In this document: positions 11,392 through 22,678 of the stretch, in pieces
Position numbering within the stretch: position 1 is the stretch's first letter
How the letters are laid out: each line of letters opens with the position of its first letter
DNA from: Daldinia sp. FL1419
Lineage: Eukaryota > Ascomycota > Sordariomycetes > Xylariales > Hypoxylaceae
Direction: 5' to 3'
Assembly (NCBI GenBank): GCA_025201765.1
Contig: MU623436.1
Coordinates: forward strand, 62,001-126,000
Length of the DNA stretch: 64,000 bases
Program-made: the position numbers and the translations under genes
The notes under the pieces: generated by a model
The model's input: the letters and a program-made list of their open reading frames with translations, nothing else
The model's database searches: none
What the model was told of the DNA's origin: nothing

Positions 11392-13591
11392 ATGGTGTCC
11401 TTTATTAAATTCGTATGCTCGGCGATTGGTGCTGGCCCTCTTGACGAACCCCCTGCGCGTCAAGGTCAAGATGAACAAGAGACTGAAAAAGAGACCAATA
11501 CGGAAAACCCTAGGATAGATGGTGGGAAGCAGGTGATTGCTGGTACTTCCGTTGAGACGAGCACAGCCGCCGTCGAAACGATCCAAGCGATCTGGGGCAA
11601 AAGGAGTAGACTGCTCGTCATCATTGGGTAGGTTAGATCTTGGGCTTGAGAAGTTTTCATGGGGACTCGGAATAACAAAGCTAACTTGGCTACCTAGTTT
11701 ATGTTTAACTATGATTGTATAGTAAGTCATACCAATGCAAGGCGATACAGGTTCAGATTTTCTAACAACTAGTCAATCCAGCGAGATCGACAATAGTACC
11801 GTTTATATCTATCGCAACTATGCTTCGTCCGAGTTTGGGGAATTATCCAAGCTCGCCACCCTGAGCACAGCCGGAGCGATTATATTCGCCGTTGCAAAAC
11901 CGCCTATCGCCAAGCTATCCAACGTTGTTGGCCGTGGTGGGACATACCTCGTGGCCATTGGCTTCTACATTTTGGCCTACATTATCATGGCCTCAGCTAA
12001 GACCTTTAATGCCTATGCCGCAGGCTCTATATTCTACTCTCTCGGCCAATCTTCCACAAATCTGATGAATGATATCGTAATTGCGGACTTGACGACTGCT
12101 AGATATCGAGCTTTCGGAATCGCCCTCTCATTCTGGCCTTTCTTGATCACGCCGTGGATTGCTGCTTTCATCGTTAGTAGCGTAACCGCGCCCACAGGCA
12201 TCGGCTGGCGTTGGGGGATCGGTATGCTTGCCATTATCATGCCGTTCTGTGCGAGCTTTATTGTCACTACGTTGCTATATTACCAGATCCGAGCGAGAAA
12301 AGAGGGGCTTGTGCATAAGCAAGTTGATTCCTTGTATGAGTTCTGTTCGCAGATCGATCTCGGCGGTGTCGTCTTGTTTAGTGGTGGCCTGGCTCTCCTA
12401 CTTATTCCGATGACTCTAGCTGCCACAACCCCATCAAGTTGGAATGCTTCCTGGGTTGACACGCTGATTGCCCTTGGGGCAGTGTTACTCGTCGCACTCC
12501 CTTTTTACGAGCGCTACTTCGCCAAGCACCCTGTAGTACCTCCACGCTATTTCACTAATAGTACGATCACCCTATGCTGTGTTCTTATTACAATGGATAA
12601 CATTGGTTTCTCTGCGACGCGTAAGGCTCCCCAGGGCGCCCCCTGGCTGACACAACGTCGCCTTGAACACGAGAATTATGCTCAAGGCCTCATGGTACTA
12701 GAAGCTTGTTGAAGAGTTAGCTAACGAAGGGACGTAGATACGTATATATACGCCTGGGCTACTGTGGCGCGAGGACTCGATGCCCGTGATGCTACCTTTT
12801 TTACCTGTAAGACGAGACTGCACCCCTTCTTTTTGGTGTTAGAATCTACGGGTGGACACTAACTTTCAAAAGACACCAACGGAGTAATGCAATGCTTAGT
12901 CGCCATCGTTGCGGGATTGGCAATAGCCAAGACCAAACGCTATAAATGGGTATGTGTGCTCGGTGCTGCCGTACGTCTAATAGGCTATGGGGTCATGCTC
13001 CGCCTCCGGGGCTCCGATAATAGCGTCGCGGAAATATTCATCGTGCAGCTAGTCCAAGGTATCGGCAGCGGGATGGTCGGCTCTACTTTACTTATCCCGG
13101 CCCAGGCTGTCGTATCTCACGCCGAGATGCCGCAGATTACTGCCTTGGTTGTCTGCTTTGCCTTCGTAGGGGGTAGCATAGGATCCTGCATCGCTGGCGG
13201 CATATATACAAGCAAAATAGAAACGGAGTTGTCAATAGCCCTAGGTGGCATGGCGACGACAGAGACTGTATCTGAATTGGCAAATTCGATTACGGCAATT
13301 CTTCCCACGTGGGGTTCACCCGAACGAGCCGCAATTAATATTGCAGTGAGTACTCATTGAACGCCAACCCCTCTCCCTTCTTACGGCATAGTTCTCATTG
13401 TGTAATAGTTTACGGTGGTGATGAAATACATAACGTACGCAGCCGTAGGCCCCTCGGCGATTGCCCTCGTTGGATCACTGTTCATGCCCAACTACGAATT
13501 GCCGTGAGTATCATAACACTTGAAGCTTACGTATTTGGGAGATCATTGCCTCTAACAAATAATTAGCGATAAAAATAATCTTGTCGACTAA
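11392..13591 (+). CDS. Siderophore iron transporter, Mir/Sit family MFS
   Basis: Fourteen-helix MFS carrier that imports ferric siderophores across the plasma membrane. Seven exons, 11392-11627, 11698-11721, 11782-12620, 12738-12806, 12873-13345, 13409-13503 and 13567-13591, encode 586 aa. Exon 2 is only 24 bp. The joins restore family blocks: LLVIIGLCLTMIVYEIDNSTV, RNYASSEFG, then HTYIYAWATVARGLDARDATFFTYTNGVMQ across the fourth and fifth introns, and RLIGYGVMLRLRG followed by VQLVQGIGSG. The N-terminus is a long hydrophilic cytoplasmic tail, usual here. The readthrough frame after GFSAT at 12620 is intronic. It converges on the TAP-type hydrolase gene. Which siderophore is carried cannot be told. 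Upstream GATA-type sites fit iron control. Confidence 0.93.
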
Positions 13592-13767
13592 GGAATGACG
13601 TGGGCGAAGTTATTAACCCTCCGGTTTCTCAATACGGACAGTAGCCGCTTACCAACCTCATCCCATTGTACGAGCCAATGAGTATTTCATCTATCTACGT
13701 AGGACAAGGGGTAGTAGAACGTAAATTAATGATTGCAAAAGAAAGGCCCGAACATACTTTATGACAA

Positions 13768-15894
13768 TCACAACGCAAACCTAGGTTTAAATGCTCGGTT
13801 GGCTTGGGATAACGTATAAACTGCTGTTGAGAGTTCGTTAGCATGGTTAGGATACGCGTCTTGGAACGGGTAATAATCAGGGTCGCAAGTAGTTCCTGGT
13901 TTCGGCAGCGTGCCATTCTGGAAGTAGGCATGAATATAACTAGCTGTGCAAGTTGAAGCTGCGGACAGGCTGGTGTGCTACGCGGATAATTATGTTAGCT
14001 CATGGACATCCATGTGCGAGTCGGGGAATAGTTTCACTGACGCCGTAGGAGTTTTGTACCAAGACAACCGAGCCAGGAAAGCCTTGAGAGTTATTTCTCG
14101 CGCTGATGAGTGGAGATATGTTGTCGGCCATATTGGCTATGTAAAGGATCGGATGGCTCGTGTTGCCTTCGAAAGGCCCATCATACCTCCATTTTGGCCT
14201 GATGGTCCTACCTATTGATTACCAAATACGTAAATAATCATCACCGGCTTAGAAGTTAAGAGAGGAGTCTTTACCGATACAAGCCAATCTAAACAGAGAA
14301 TTGACATCGCCAGCGGCAGAGCTAATACGCGTAAGCCTTTCGACAAACTCTACAAAATCATATACTGTGTCTTCCACTGGAGGCGCGTCCGCACAGAGAA
14401 TTGCAGGGAATGCATCATCGTTTCCTTCCTCCAACCTTGGTACGTTAGGCGGGATCGCTTTTATTGAGCATATAGATGGCGCTGATTGTTCCGACTTGAC
14501 TAATTCGTAGAATGGTCCACCGTTGCCATCTTCCAGCGCCTTTAGGACTTTGGCGAACTTTTTGAACATGAAGATAGGCCTGTACAAAGCAGCGGAGATC
14601 AGCCGCTTGAGGTGGGACCAAGTTATTAGCTGCGGCATATCAGGCCCTGGTTCAGCAGCAGGCAGGATTATGGGATGCTCCCTGATTTGATCGAGTAGGC
14701 TTGCCAACCTTTGCTCTATAGCCGTCGAGCTTGAAGCATAAAAGTCGCAGCCGGACGGGCCAGCCTCGTAGCAAAACTTATAGAAGGCATTCATTACCTT
14801 GTCCGTATCATGTAGAAAGTTGATGTGCGAGTTTAAGTGCCACTCCCGGTAGTCTACGTTACCTAAAGACATCCTTGTCAATATTAATCAGTCGGTCATT
14901 GTCGCGGGGCCGCCCTTACCGTCGCTAACGAGCCTCTCGACCTTGTTGGGATACATTGAGGCGAACACCTGATTATATCATTAGTTAGCGTGACGACACT
15001 GAGGACCTCTCTGTCGGCGTGGATATAACAAAAGAATATACTTAGTCTCGGGGATGTGCTTACGCCGCCCAGGATCGTCCCATAGCTAAAACCCCAGTAT
15101 TTGAGCTTGTCTTGTCCGGTCTGATAGAGAATTTCCAGTAAATCTCTAGCATGCGATGCGGTGCTGATGTGAAAAAGCAAATCCGAGCCATTCTTGTTTC
15201 GCTCGCAAGCCTGGGAAAAGGCGGTTGCACGTGCGAACGCATCGTATATGACACCGGGATGGGAATCGACGACGCCAACGTCTTGCAACGCCCAGAGACG
15301 ACTCTTTTCTTGAGAACCCCAGCAATCGATTCGCGGAAGCGATGCACCGATACCTCTTGGGTCCCAGGATATTATATCGTAATTCTTGCCCGCAATAGTC
15401 TGCAAAAGTGCACCACGATCTTTTAGTGCATAAACTCCTGATCCTCCAGGACCTCCTGGATTAAAGAATAATGGACCCTTGTAGTTGTCGAGTTCGACGG
15501 CTCTGAGGCGTATAACGGCTAACGTAACTCGTGCCTGTGCATCATCCGACGGGTTGAGCCAGTCCATTGGTACGTCAAGTCTTGCGCAGTCATAAGTGTC
15601 ATTGTAGCAACGTTGCCATTGCAAGGTTCTACTTGGGTTAATATCGCTCCATTTCCAATTAGAAGACGATATTGGTGTATCTTGCAACTTAGATTTCGCA
15701 AAAAGGGAGATTATGGTTGATATATTCTCCTTGTCTGTCCGACAGAGTAGGAAGACAAGCGAGAAGAGCCCGGCGGCGACGGCGACGACCAACTTTCGAA
15801 TGTGTGGTTGCGATACCCTCCGAGACGCACCCCGTAACTGATATGGTGAAGCAGGAATGTAATCCTTAATGTTCGACGCAGGATACTGCGTCAT
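13768..15894 (-). CDS. TAP-like alpha/beta hydrolase (tripeptidyl-aminopeptidase type), membrane-anchored
   Basis: Serine hydrolase of the fungal and Streptomyces TAP family, which removes short peptides or related groups; substrate unknown. Five exons, 15894-15064, 14968-14920, 14862-14275, 14211-14042 and 13977-13768, encode 615 aa. A single hydrophobic segment (VVAVAAGLFSLVFLL) at about residues 36-51 after a basic stretch suggests a type II anchor or uncleaved signal, placing the enzyme outside the cytosol. The oxyanion motif NPGGPGGSG is followed by nucleophile Ser270 in GFSYG, acid Asp519 (NMADNISPL) and His547 in YGHTSLSA. The C-terminal TAP domain (TSYIHAYFQNGTLPKPGT type) is complete only when the last two introns are removed; the donor before His547 is a weaker GTCAGT. 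First of four consecutive minus-strand genes. Confidence 0.92.
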
Positions 15895-16237
15895 TCTGAT
15901 TAAAGCCTAAGTAAGTAACGTTGAACTTTAGGAGTTTTAAGACACTATGGGAATACCTAGAGAGCACAATATGAGGTAAGTCGATAAGTTATCATATACC
16001 TACCTATACTTGGGTGATAAGAGAAATAGTTAACCTAGGTTACATGTAGGGGCATTGCGCTCTCGTCGCATGGAATTCAGGTCGTTATCAACAGGTACCT
16101 ACTTCGTGTACCTCCATCTTACTAAAGTAACGTATGTAGGTACCTATGTACAGGGCATTAGGTAGGTTAGATTTATTAATTAGGTAAGTACGAAGAATAC
16201 CTCTTTGCGTACTTACACTGGATGTAGGTAAATCAAC
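15895..16237. other. Intergenic, 343 bp
   Basis: Promoter of the hydrolase and 3' flank of the 7TM gene. Contains several AGGTACCT/ACCTACCT motifs near 16000, 16095 and 16138 and no coding frame. Confidence 0.6.
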
Positions 16238-17831
16238 CTAAGGTTTTCGCAATTGTCTTTTCGACTTTTGCCTTCGCAAACCATCCGACTTCACCTCCGA
16301 CTCGACAATAAAAGCACCATTCTTCCTAAGAGGATCTACCTGGTTCAAAATAAAATCATCCATATAATGCTGCGTTCTCTTTTCCACCGGCGCAACTTCG
16401 GCTAGACGGCTCTGGCTTGACTCGCTTCCCGCTCTGCTTGGACACCTTTTCCATTTATTCTCCCTGTCCTCACTTACTGTATGCTGAAGTTCAATGGTAT
16501 CGCCGGCGTCGGCGGAGAATCTATTCGAACGACGGTTTAATGTGATTGTAACTTCCCTAGTAACAAAAATCTCGTCGAGCCGAGCTCTTAAAGAAGGCCA
16601 GAAAATAGGTACCGAGGCACAAATACTTGCTACGTTAACTTCTAACGCACCGAGCACGACGCTGATCGGGCTGTACCATGTCGGATCGAAAGTAGGGCTA
16701 GTCGTCGCTCTATGCTCGACTAACGTCGCAAGGCGCCATATAGTAAGCGCATTAACGCTATCGGTCCAAGTTAGCATTTATTCGTACGTCGGCTGAAAGG
16801 TGCCTATATTTGAACGTACATGGCCCCCATGGTTATCAATCCAACCAAGCCAAGTTTGGTCCTTCGTACCGTATCTGGTCGGAAGTACAGTGGCACCGGG
16901 ATCGCGAAAACGATCATATCCAGTACGGTATTAACCGACGTATGCGATACATACGTCTTGAAAAATTCGTTGGCATTTGAGGAACCAAATCCGTAGCATT
17001 TTGCCCCAACTCCCATATTCCAATATCCGCTAACGGGAAAGCAAGGAACCCAAGCCATGAAGGAATACGCGGCGCCCCACAAACCAACAATAACCAACAT
17101 TGCAATGCACGTCTTGCGTAGACCACCGCTGGGATAGACTCGTAAATATTGGAATAGGAGGGACATCTTGATTAGGGTCGTCGACATGTTATAAGACGCG
17201 TTCGATACGTAAAACACCTAGACGCACGTTAGATGCGGTTCTCGTGTTGAATATGTCCCAGGACTTAGGCAGGTTTTCTTTGCGGCTAATTTAGATAGAT
17301 ACCTTTAGGTACGACTGCATGTCTGCAAAGTTGAGAGTTAAAAAATGCCGACCCAGGCCATATTGGGGAGCTGTCGAGTATAAAGAAGTCAGCGCCTTTC
17401 AAAGTTACTTATCTACCTAGGTAGCTAGGAGGTAGGTATGGTATTTGATGGGCCTCACTTACCAAGGCAGAGCGATATCCCGCCGATTAAACCTGACACC
17501 TTTTTTTTAATACCGGGTTAGCTATTCGATATTCACCGTTCGCCATTGACCGCAAGGTTGAATTGCCTTACGAGGTATAGTAAGACGAAATAATCGTCCC
17601 AGCCTTTAGCGCGTAGTACGAAGAATCGAATGTGAAGACGATAAATTACACAGATGGAGGAGATACACTAGTGTTTAACGTCAGATATTTTATCATATGG
17701 CCCTCGATCCTACTCACAAGCATAGAGGCCGCAACGGTCGAAATAACTCCCGGGCGGTTCCATGACGGTATGGGTTCATCGAGGTTATTATAAATCCCGA
17801 CACGATCCAATAGCGTCTCCCCTTCTGCCAT
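16238..17831 (-). CDS. Fungal-rhodopsin-domain 7TM protein (SAT4/Pth11-type)
   Basis: Integral plasma-membrane protein of the large fungal rhodopsin-like family, often near metabolite clusters and thought to sense or signal; no ligand is known. Six exons, 17831-17718, 17667-17572, 17499-17463, 17370-17303, 17217-16820 and 16757-16238, give 410 aa. The small exons rebuild the N-terminal helices: KGWDDYFVLLYL joined to VSGLIGGISLCLG, then APQYGLGRHF. Family marks include WDDY, the SNASYNMSTTLIKMSLLFQYLR helix, CFPVSGYWN, and IPVPLYFRPDTVRRTKLG. The last ~110 residues are a charged cytoplasmic tail, truncated or variable in relatives. The 37-bp exon 3 uses an acceptor right after an A run, less certain than the rest. 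One intron carries CCTAGGTAG repeats. Confidence 0.88.
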
Positions 17832-18625
17832 AATAGCTATGTCGCTCTATTTCGAGGGTCGTTTAAATTTTAGACATTATGTACGCCCCAGTCGGTCATG
17901 CTAAAGGTCCAGCTCTGTTGTACGATTTTCGCTAGGATCCGAATCCTGGTTGCTTTACTACGGTGAATCAACTTTTTGGGTTGTCGTTCATCTCTACGAC
18001 GTGTTGCGGAAGGCTGAGATCAACGTAACATTTGGACCCATGGTGGGTTGGAACGAATCTTTAAGAGGTCTCAACTTCGACTTCGCCTCCCCTATTCTCT
18101 CCCCTCCCCCCCACTATCCTATATTAAATACACGTCTTGAGTTAGGAGATAGACATCTTACAAGATCTAAAATAGCGATTGATAATTCGTAATTAGCGGC
18201 TTTGGTAGAGCGTCTTACAACCAGTAGGATAAGGTTCCCATCGAGATTTGCTCTTTTTCATTTATCGTCGACTTGATTTACTATATGTATAGGGGTAGCT
18301 AGACTGGGGAAATCCACTTAGCTGGGTCACTAAAGCCACTGGTGCGGCAAGGCTAACGGCTCGCTTGGATCAGCTCCAAGCTACTAAAAGATCTAGACAG
18401 CTGGTAGCAGGGCGTCCATCGATGACGCTACTCTGCGCTAGCCATAGACGAGAGGCAAATTTTGAAAAATTCCTCATTGAGATAGAGAATTAAAAACCAG
18501 CCCATACTTATTATTGTCCCTGCCACCTTAGGTAATTCACAACCATCCTATGACCCAGAACCTCTACAAGAAAGAAAGATGTAGGTATAGGCTCGACTCT
18601 GAGATTCATTGCCATTTGCAGCGGT
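17832..18625. other. Intergenic, 794 bp
   Basis: Promoter of the 7TM gene and 3' flank of the FAD oxidoreductase. No open frame here has family-like content or splice support; nothing else stands out. Confidence 0.55.
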
Positions 18626-20270
18626 TCATGGATATTCTAGGGGTAAGCTATTATTATAGCCAAAGATGTTTTCCGGATCCCATTTCTTCTTCAGCGATAC
18701 AAGTCGAGGAAGCTTTTCTACGCCATAGATCTGCTCGACTGTTTCGTCTCCGTGGGCATAACTCACATATACGGAAAGGTCGTTATACCCTGATGTCTCG
18801 ACAACATCTCGCCGGAGTTCTCGAGCAAGAGCATTAGCCGCTTCTTCGACGGAATCATCCGCTTCCTTCCAGCTCATTTGAAACATGCTACGTAGTCCAG
18901 GAAGGTTAGGGGCTAGAAACCTCAACGTTTGGATCGAAATACGGATTGCACGTACAAGTTTCCCTTGGCGTCTCTCCAAGGATATGCCGTCGTATAGGTT
19001 GATACGGACCTAACAGCATGAGTAGAAAAGGTCTCTAATACGCTAACACTGGAACGTCCACCGGGGTATGTCCTATAAAAGGCGTCGAACTTGTCGAAAG
19101 CCGAATTCAGTGTGCCTGATACGAACTTGCGAACGTTGGCCGAATATATGTCGTGAATCCCTCCTGGTGTACTAATCGTAGGAATCCAACCAAAGAGTAT
19201 GGTGGAGAATAGTTCCATATACGGAACAACACTTATGCGGACGATAGGGGGATTTAGGTCGAAAAATGGTGCGAGAATCTGACGCCCTTGGTGCTCGGTT
19301 CCGCTATAGATGAAGGTACCTAAAATTTGAGTCTTGACGTACTATTAGCATCGTACGTATAAATAGATAAATCCTTCTAGGCACCTACTTCGTTCGATGT
19401 AGCGTCCCAACGGATCGTACTGACAATAGCTAACTCTGGAGGTATATTGTCCTCAAATGCTTCCAAAACCTCGAAGTATGCTGACTTCAGGCTGGCGGGG
19501 TATATCACATCCGCAGTCATGATTTCCCCGTTATTGATAGCCTTATTTATCTTATACGTGGCTGAGGTGATTATACCAAAGTTAAATCCCGCGCCGCGGA
19601 TAGCCCAAAATAGATCTGGATTCGAATTATCTGACGCCTCGACGATATTTCCGTCTGCCGTAATAAGTCTCACGGATAGGAGAGAGTCGATTATCAAACC
19701 GAAGAGGCCTTGGAGGACCCCCACACCACCACCGAGCGTCACACCAATCAGGCTGACATCGGGACATGAACCGACGGCTTCAAGTCGTTAATATATAGAT
19801 GACAGTTGCGGAAGCCTACGAAACTTACGGAGTTCATATCCTGCCTCATATACGGGACGCATAGCATCGCCAATTTGAACGCCGGCCCCGACTGTTACGG
19901 TATTGGCAGCCTCGTCAACCTTGATCGACTTCATTTGGCTGAGATCGATGGCTAGTCCGCCTTGTAGTCTTCCTAGAGTAGTACCGTAGCCGTGACGACC
20001 ACTCGTAGCCAGAAAGGGGACCTTTTCTGCTCTCGCAGCCTTGACCTAGATAATGTAAACCAGTCACTGCACAGCCTTAAGAAAGTCGGAGGATGCACTT
20101 ACAATCTGTGCTACTTCTTCTTCGTTGAATGGCGTAATGACTGCAGCGGGGTTAGGTGCCTTATATATAGACCATCGTACCGTCTTAGCCGCGAATTCTT
20201 TTGATCCGGGGTAGTGGACTGAGGTCCCAGTCGGCCATCGTATATCTCTTCCTAAGGGTAGCCGCTCCAT
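18626..20270 (-). CDS. FAD-linked oxidoreductase, berberine-bridge-enzyme (BBE) family
   Basis: Flavoprotein oxidase that uses FAD and oxygen to oxidise sugars, alcohols or secondary metabolites. Five exons, 20270-20103, 20045-19829, 19777-19389, 19341-18956 and 18887-18626, encode 473 aa, usual for fungal BBE proteins. SGRH at residues 71-74 matches the SGGH site whose histidine binds FAD, and GSCPDV puts Cys133 where the second covalent link forms, so bicovalent FAD is likely. GVTLGGGVG and LITADGNIV are standard FAD-domain motifs; the C-terminal BBE motif reads LSVYVSYAHGDE then KKKWDPENIFGYNN. No signal peptide is visible. The last join is best as NLF/MFQMSW, giving a 68-bp intron with a CTAAC branch. 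Substrate unknown. It sits among three other minus-strand accessory genes. Confidence 0.92.
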
Positions 20271-20724
20271 TCGATATGCCTTGAGTTATACTAAGGGTAG
20301 TTTATCAAGGAAGACAGCGAAACGTTGAATTAATAGGTATTATCGAGGGCTCTTGAATATCCCTAGGAAACACAATATATTCGCGCTGGCAAGGAGCTAA
20401 ACAGTTGTTCAAAAGATGTCGAGGGATTATGAACAAAGTTTTTTATTTTTATTTTTTAACATATCAAGAACCCCCAGCTGCCACCACTCTTTATCAAACC
20501 CTTCCAGCTCCTTGCATAGCTCCTCAGGTACCCCAAAAGATCACGGAAATAGAGAACCACGTGGTGGATCGATTTATATTAAGGAGCGGGGTTCCGACCA
20601 CGCGCATCGTATCTCTAGCCATTTTGATTGGGACGGTTTGGACGTTTAACAAGCCCAATACCGTAGGTAAATATCACACACCGTCTCCGAATGTGTATAC
20701 ATTGGTCCAACGCTACAAGGCGCA
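20271..20724. other. Intergenic, 454 bp
   Basis: Short spacer between the FAD oxidoreductase start and the dioxygenase stop. No coding exon supported; the two short plus-strand frames overlap each other and have no family content. Confidence 0.55.
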
Positions 20725-22014
20725 TTAGCAGTGACTCCATTTCGAAAGACTTCGATCGATACGGACCTTATCATACGGCCGGGAAGAGTCGACGAACCTC
20801 AAATCCGTACCGAGGCGAATAATATTCTTTAGGTCCTTGTTGATCGTCGAGGCGTGGATCTTCAATCTGGGTTAGCCATAATATCCGTCGCTTATTTGCG
20901 TCATTATTTACCGTATAAGGTGTATGAAGTACAACGTCACCGGCCTCGTAGTCTGTAGTGAGCCACTTTCGTCCATACGCCTCAGAGAATCCTTTTGGTC
21001 CATCTGCAAGTAAACCCCCGCTCATCATATTCTTGTTGAATGCATTTCTCGCATCTTCTTCCGATAGCCCGGTCTCCTTAGCAAGGTCGTAAAACGACGT
21101 TTCGATGTCCCGGCCAAGAGTATGCCCTCCTTCTAAGTAAATGAGACCACCGCCATCCAATGAAATATCGCCCATGGGGACCCAAGCAGTCATGCTGGTG
21201 TCTTCGCCATGGCGAAGGAAAATTTGGTCGTAATGCACACCTATAGCTTTGTTTCCAGGGGTATTGTTTCTCAAAAGCGACCTCGCAAGGCCATGAGTAT
21301 TGCCGCCCCATCCAGTGAACTTGCTGATAAACGAGTGAAGCGCTGGATTCTTACAGAAATCATCTTTATACCAGGGCTCGGTGTGGGCTTGCAATGCGAG
21401 GTCGACAAAGCGCCCCCCTCGAGGTCGCCCGTTCGCATCGGTTGATCCGGCTCCACTTGCTTTACGTTAGCACTCTCCAGAGTATCTCTTATAGCACCCT
21501 TTTCATAGTAAAATATGCCGTAGATGTAAGTAGGCCAGCGACAGTACACCTCAGGGAGTAGTACTACATGATCATACGAGGAAAATATAACTACTTGAGA
21601 CTTAAGTAGGTAGGTAGTCAAGTAACATACTATTAACAGGCTGTTAGCAACAAGGTATATACCATGACTTCCCCTAAGAGAAGATTCATAATGCTGATAG
21701 ACCGCTCTCACCATTCCCGGGAAATCTAATTTATCCTTATTTTTATCAAATATCCCCTCTACGGGATGCGATCCAGGTGCTAGCACACCGCTGGGGGCCA
21801 AAAGGTCGAAATAAGCCTCTCTAGCTTTGAGAACTTCTTCCCGCGGCAACAGGCCCCTCAAGAAAAGATATCCGTCTTGTTCGTATCGCTGGTGTAGGAT
21901 ATCGAGGGGTTCGTGTGGGAAAGACTGACGAAGCCTACCGACTTGATCAGGCCTCAGCAAGCCGTCGTTGACGTATAAAGGAATTGAGAGAGGTGATGTT
22001 GTAGAATGTGGCAT
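20725..22014 (-). CDS. Phytanoyl-CoA dioxygenase (PhyH) family Fe(II)/2-oxoglutarate enzyme
   Basis: Probable iron- and 2-oxoglutarate-dependent oxygenase. Three exons are proposed: 22014-21663, 21459-20912 and 20859-20725 (344 aa). The N-terminus (PLSIPLYVNDGLLRPDQVG, YEQDGYLFLRGLLP) and the core (LLRNNTPGNKAIGVHYDQIF, TAWVPMGDI, GGGLIYLEGG, YEAGDVVLH) are typical. Iron ligands are His193 and Asp195 in HYD. The third ligand, His302 in IHAS, and 2-oxoglutarate-binding Arg315 appear only after a 52-bp intron (20911-20860) is removed; reading through gives a frame without them. The first intron's donor is uncertain: GTATAT at 21662 keeps the frame, but GTGAGA near 21711 is a stronger site. Leftward in-frame TTG rejected; ATG at 22014 used. 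Confidence 0.87.
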
Positions 22015-22678
22015 ATTATACGATAGCAAAATAGAACAAGTGTGACTTATGAATGCACTAATGTTGCCGTACTTCTATAGCCGTGCGTAAAGGGGCCTAT
22101 AGATGAATGATTTGGGAGTGACTGATGAGCAAAAGAGCCTAATTAGAGCAGCATCGAGTGAGTCGTATTACTTAAAAAGCCTGATACTTCTAGCTACCTA
22201 GGTAAGTATCCGAGGTTGACTTTCCGTGTATTCTTATTAGTTATCGGCCTGACATCAAAGCCACGATTCAAATCTCGGTAGTTTAATACGGCGAACGTGC
22301 TCGTCCTCGCGACGATCTTACCAGAATCGGGGTTCGAATTAGGCATCATAACAAGGGTAATAAGTTTCTTTCCACCAATACCCCAGATCAACTCTGCATT
22401 TTCTCCACGATCACCCCGCAGAATCCCAAATTCACGTGTGTAGGAATCCTACTCTCCGCTGTCGCATGCGTCGCTCTCCTAAAACCAGGGCTAGGACAAC
22501 GGCCTACGTAAAATAGCCCTTGCCCGATAACCCGTTAACGTAGTATATTAAAAGGGCGCCGTAGTATTTCGCCCTACGGTCGATATGGAAAGTGTATACA
22601 AACATCTCTCTTCGCCTATTTTCCCTATATTATGAATCTGATATTTGTGAGGTTATTTCAAGGCCAGACGAGTAGAAG
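22015..22678. other. Divergent promoter region, dioxygenase / sugar transporter
   Basis: 664 bp between divergent genes, presumably holding both promoters. A minus-strand open frame (about 22435-22194) has protein-like content but no visible start or partner exon; it is discussed as a finding. An ACCTAGGTAAG motif is at 22196-22206. Confidence 0.55.
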
